A stretch of DNA of 7,371 nt, from positions 1-7,371 of the forward strand of contig DEKJ01000018.1 of assembly GCA_002353825.1 (NCBI GenBank), read 5' to 3'. The position numbers were made by a program, and so were the translations under genes. Position 1 is the stretch's first letter. Each line of letters begins with the position of its first letter. This DNA is from Prevotella sp. UBA2725 (GTDB lineage Bacteria > Bacteroidota > Bacteroidia > Bacteroidales > Bacteroidaceae). Shown here piece after piece: positions 5,218 to 7,371 of the stretch. The notes beneath the pieces were generated by a model. That model saw only the letters and a list, made by a program, of their open reading frames with translations. It was not told the DNA's origin and ran no database searches.

Positions 5218-6270
5218 TCAATCTGATTCAGATAATTCCTTGAATGTTTTAGCAATGTCCAACAGTTTTTTGTCAAGTATGGTTCCGTCTCTGATGATTT
5301 TGCTGGTCTGTGATCTCAGAGTCCAAACATTAGGTTTTTTTCCATTCACGGAAAAGCACTCACTGGTTGTCAACCACAGTTTGTCGTTGGGCTTTTTGAA
5401 TGCATGGTAAACCAAGTAGCCCAAAAGGCATTGCATGGCAATCCACTGTATAGGCTTGCGTCTTGTGTTACATGCAAAGATACGACAAAATTGCTGAAAA
5501 GAAGTAATTTTGCTTATATATTCTCCGTTTTTCAGTGCAAAATATAAGTATTCCTTGCTTTTTTGAGTGGTTTTGCAAGAATAATACAAATATCGGTTCT
5601 CAGGTTCCAGCAAGGGCTTGAAGTCAACGTCCGGGTAAAGGCGGATGACGTTGTTGATTTTTTCCATCCTCTCACGTGGAATATAGGCATGACGGATATT
5701 TCCGTCCGAACATGACCATTGCTGCTCAAAGAGCACCCATTTCTTACGAGGAGACAAGTGCATGAGCGTGCCGACAGCGTAGGCGATTGCCTTCAGCTCG
5801 GTAAGGCTGGTCTTGCGTGTGGGCTGATACCTATTGGTCAACAGCTTTGCGTCAACCGCCCTTTGGAGAAAGGCAGCAGCTTTCTCATTGGCCAACCCGT
5901 CTGCAAGGAATAAGTACTGCCCTTTTTCCTTGCGCTTCCGGTTGCTGATGAAGCGGCGGAGCGTAGGGAGCAGGACAACAGCCTTGGAAATGGAAGAGGA
6001 CACATTGAGGGGCATCACGCTACGGTGACGCTCCTGGTATTGCCGCAACTCAGGATATTCAAACATCAGCTCTACCAGTTGGCCTACTATAGCGGAATCA
6101 TCCTCCTTTATATAGGCATAGACCTCGGCAGTCCACTCGCCGAGGCTGGCAAGCTCATCATCCAGCATGGGATAGTAAGAGCCTGGCCTGAGCGCAGAGC
6201 AGCAGGCCAGCTCTTTCATCACCTTGTTGATGCACGCAATGTCATAGACTACTTTCTGCCTTGGCTTCAT
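5218..6270 (-). CDS. Uncharacterised integrase-linked protein, 350 residues
   Basis: The frame from ATG 6270 to TGA 5218-5220 overlaps the end of the integrase gene by 29 nt, so the two are cotranscribed and probably translationally coupled. The product is soluble and basic in its middle (RRFISNRKRKEKGQY, about 105-119). Two segments share a pattern: 131-186 (AAAFLQRAVDAKLL, ELKAIAYAVGTLM, KKWVLFEQQW) and 240-306 (EYLYFALKNGEYI, CLLGYLVYHAF, DKLWLTTSECF). Each is a short helix block ending in Leu/Ile, a helix with A/G-Y-x-V/V-Y, and a Trp-containing stretch ending in W or F. This suggests a duplicated helical, possibly DNA-binding domain of a kind I associate loosely with hypothetical proteins beside Bacteroidetes integrases. 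No catalytic motif is visible. Coupling to the integrase points to a role in recombination or its control, which is inference. Confidence 0.85.
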   Translation of the reverse strand: MKPRQKVVYDIACINKVMKELACCSALRPGSYYPMLDDELASLGEWTAEVYAYIKEDDSAIVGQLVELMFEYPELRQYQERHRSVMPLNVSSSISKAVVLLPTLRRFISNRKRKEKGQYLFLADGLANEKAAAFLQRAVDAKLLTNRYQPTRKTSLTELKAIAYAVGTLMHLSPRKKWVLFEQQWSCSDGNIRHAYIPRERMEKINNVIRLYPDVDFKPLLEPENRYLYYSCKTTQKSKEYLYFALKNGEYISKITSFQQFCRIFACNTRRKPIQWIAMQCLLGYLVYHAFKKPNDKLWLTTSECFSVNGKKPNVWTLRSQTSKIIRDGTILDKKLLDIAKTFKELSESD

Positions 6271-7371
6271 CGTCTTTCAGTTTTGGGATCAGGTCGATGG
6301 CATTCTGTTTCTTTTTGTCTATCACCTTGGCGTAAATCTCCGTAGTGGAAAGGTACCGGTGTCCAAGAAGCTTCGAGACGGTGTAGATGTCTGCACCCAG
6401 CGTGAGCATCATCACGGCAAACGTATGACGGCCGGAATGGAAGGTCACATCCTTGTGGATGCCAGCAGCAATGCACCAGCGTTTCAGCTCCAGCAGTGTC
6501 TGCGAAGAGTAGGAGAAGCCTGAGAAGACCTTTTCATCCTCGTCACCAGGATTGCCGAGAAGGTCATACGCCTGGGCGTTGATGTCAAGATATTCTTGGC
6601 ATCCTGTCTTTTTCTGCTTGAAGATAATGCGGTGGTAGTTCTCGAACTTGTGGATTTCTCCCCACGTCAACTTCTCTATGTCGCTCTTGCGTAGGCCGGT
6701 AAGGCACGAAAAGAGAAAGGCTGCACGCATCCATTCATACTTGCACGGAGTACGTGTCAGTGCCTTCAGTTCGTCCATGGTGAGGTACACACGCTCCACA
6801 TCTTCTGCCTTGAAGCCTTGTACGCCTCTCAATGGGTTGATGGGGATGATTCTCTCCTCGTAAGCCTGATTGATACAAGCGCGCAGCTTATTGAAGTAGG
6901 AGACCTTCGAGTTCTGTGACAAGCCACGGAAGAGGCCGTTGTCCTTGTTGCGCGTCCGCTTGTAGGTCTCCCGTTCCACAACGTCAAGGTAATCCTTAAA
7001 ACCCTCTATCCATTCCTTGTCGATTTCCTTGAACGTCGTTGCCTCGTCACAATAGTGCTCCAGGTATTTGAGGCAGCTGTGCCAATTGCCCCAGTTACCT
7101 TTCGACTCCGTGGCATTGAACCTATCCTGGCACATCTGACGGAAGTAACCGAGGAAGGGTGTGCTCTCGGCGAACTGTCTCGTGAAGGAATACTCGCCGT
7201 TCTGGAGTTCTATCTGCCTCTTTCCCTTGATGGCTTGAGCCGTGGCCAGCGTCTGCATGTTGAGTTCCTTGTCCTTCTTCGTCTTCTCGGGCACAAGGTA
7301 CAACTTCAGGTACTCTTTCTTTCGCCTGCCATTGCGATAGACATCCAAGTACAGGCTGATGTTGCCATTGG
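6242..7371 (-). CDS. Tyrosine recombinase/integrase, 5' end cut by the window edge
   Basis: The frame is open to the right edge and reads NGNISLYLDVYRNGRRKKEY at its start, the arm-DNA-binding domain of Bacteroidetes integrases. The TTG at 7348 is an internal leucine, not a start; the true start lies outside the window. Numbering from that codon, a SAM-like core-binding domain spans about 62-170 (FLGYFRQMCQDRF; WHSCLKYLEHYC; KLRACINQAYEERIIPINPL). The catalytic domain follows with all active-site residues: R220 in TGLRKSDIEKL, the hairpin lysine near 246 in KQKKTG, H304 and R307 in HSGRH, H330 in LLGHRYLSTTEIY and the nucleophile Y339. The protein is therefore probably active in integrating and excising the element by strand exchange between att sites. 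No att site is identifiable in the window; it may lie beyond the right edge. The C-terminus ends at TGA 6242-6244, inside the next gene. Confidence 0.95.
   Translation of the reverse strand, partial: NGNISLYLDVYRNGRRKKEYLKLYLVPEKTKKDKELNMQTLATAQAIKGKRQIELQNGEYSFTRQFAESTPFLGYFRQMCQDRFNATESKGNWGNWHSCLKYLEHYCDEATTFKEIDKEWIEGFKDYLDVVERETYKRTRNKDNGLFRGLSQNSKVSYFNKLRACINQAYEERIIPINPLRGVQGFKAEDVERVYLTMDELKALTRTPCKYEWMRAAFLFSCLTGLRKSDIEKLTWGEIHKFENYHRIIFKQKKTGCQEYLDINAQAYDLLGNPGDEDEKVFSGFSYSSQTLLELKRWCIAAGIHKDVTFHSGRHTFAVMMLTLGADIYTVSKLLGHRYLSTTEIYAKVIDKKKQNAIDLIPKLKDDEAKAESSL

Noticed and set aside
7346..7348. TTG start codon for the integrase
   Set aside because: The residues just upstream (NGNISLY) continue the arm-binding domain in frame to the window edge, so this codon is an internal leucine.

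Overview
The window looks like part of an integrated mobile element in a Bacteroidales genome (Bacteroides or Prevotella type). Four things point there: a tyrosine recombinase with the Bacteroidetes arm-domain signature, a replication pair of P-loop ATPase and Toprim primase of the kind seen in Bacteroides mobilizable elements, start sites with little or no Shine-Dalgarno sequence, and promoters of the Bacteroidetes TTG / TAnnTTTG type. The genus cannot be fixed from the sequence. No rRNA, tRNA, CRISPR array, insertion sequence, relaxase or conjugation gene is visible.

Right half, all on the minus strand and transcribed leftward. A tyrosine integrase runs off the right edge (6242-7371) and overlaps by 29 nt a 350-residue protein of unknown function (5218-6270). 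A hairpin with a T-rich tail follows (5184-5206), then a second unknown protein of 277 residues (4323-5156), closed by a strong terminator (4267-4318) whose stem pairs fully only in the minus-strand RNA.

Centre, also minus strand. A Bacteroidetes-type -7 element (4239-4246) appears to start a new operon: an excisionase-like helix-turn-helix protein (3768-4190), a RepA/RecA-like ATPase (2677-3765) and a Toprim primase (1725-2627). Together these look like a control switch plus a replication module, as in small integrative elements, mobilizable transposons or phage satellites that replicate after excision.

Left part. A plus-strand promoter with a good consensus match (1357-1387) drives a 62-residue membrane protein (1442-1630) followed by a hairpin terminator (1659-1691). 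Divergent to it is a 228-residue protein of unknown function (598-1284). Next comes a gene-free stretch of about 440 nt (158-597) dominated by a tandem array of 26-bp units (260-511). The array is bracketed by a perfect 12-bp inverted repeat and resembles an iteron array, so it is a candidate replication origin or a partition/regulator binding site for this element. At the left edge a minus-strand frame (1-157) may be the start of another gene.

The most notable items are the iteron-like array lying near a helicase/primase-like module, and the two uncharacterised proteins between integrase and the helix-turn-helix gene, which seem to share a domain pattern. All functional assignments come from reading motifs by eye; no database search was run.
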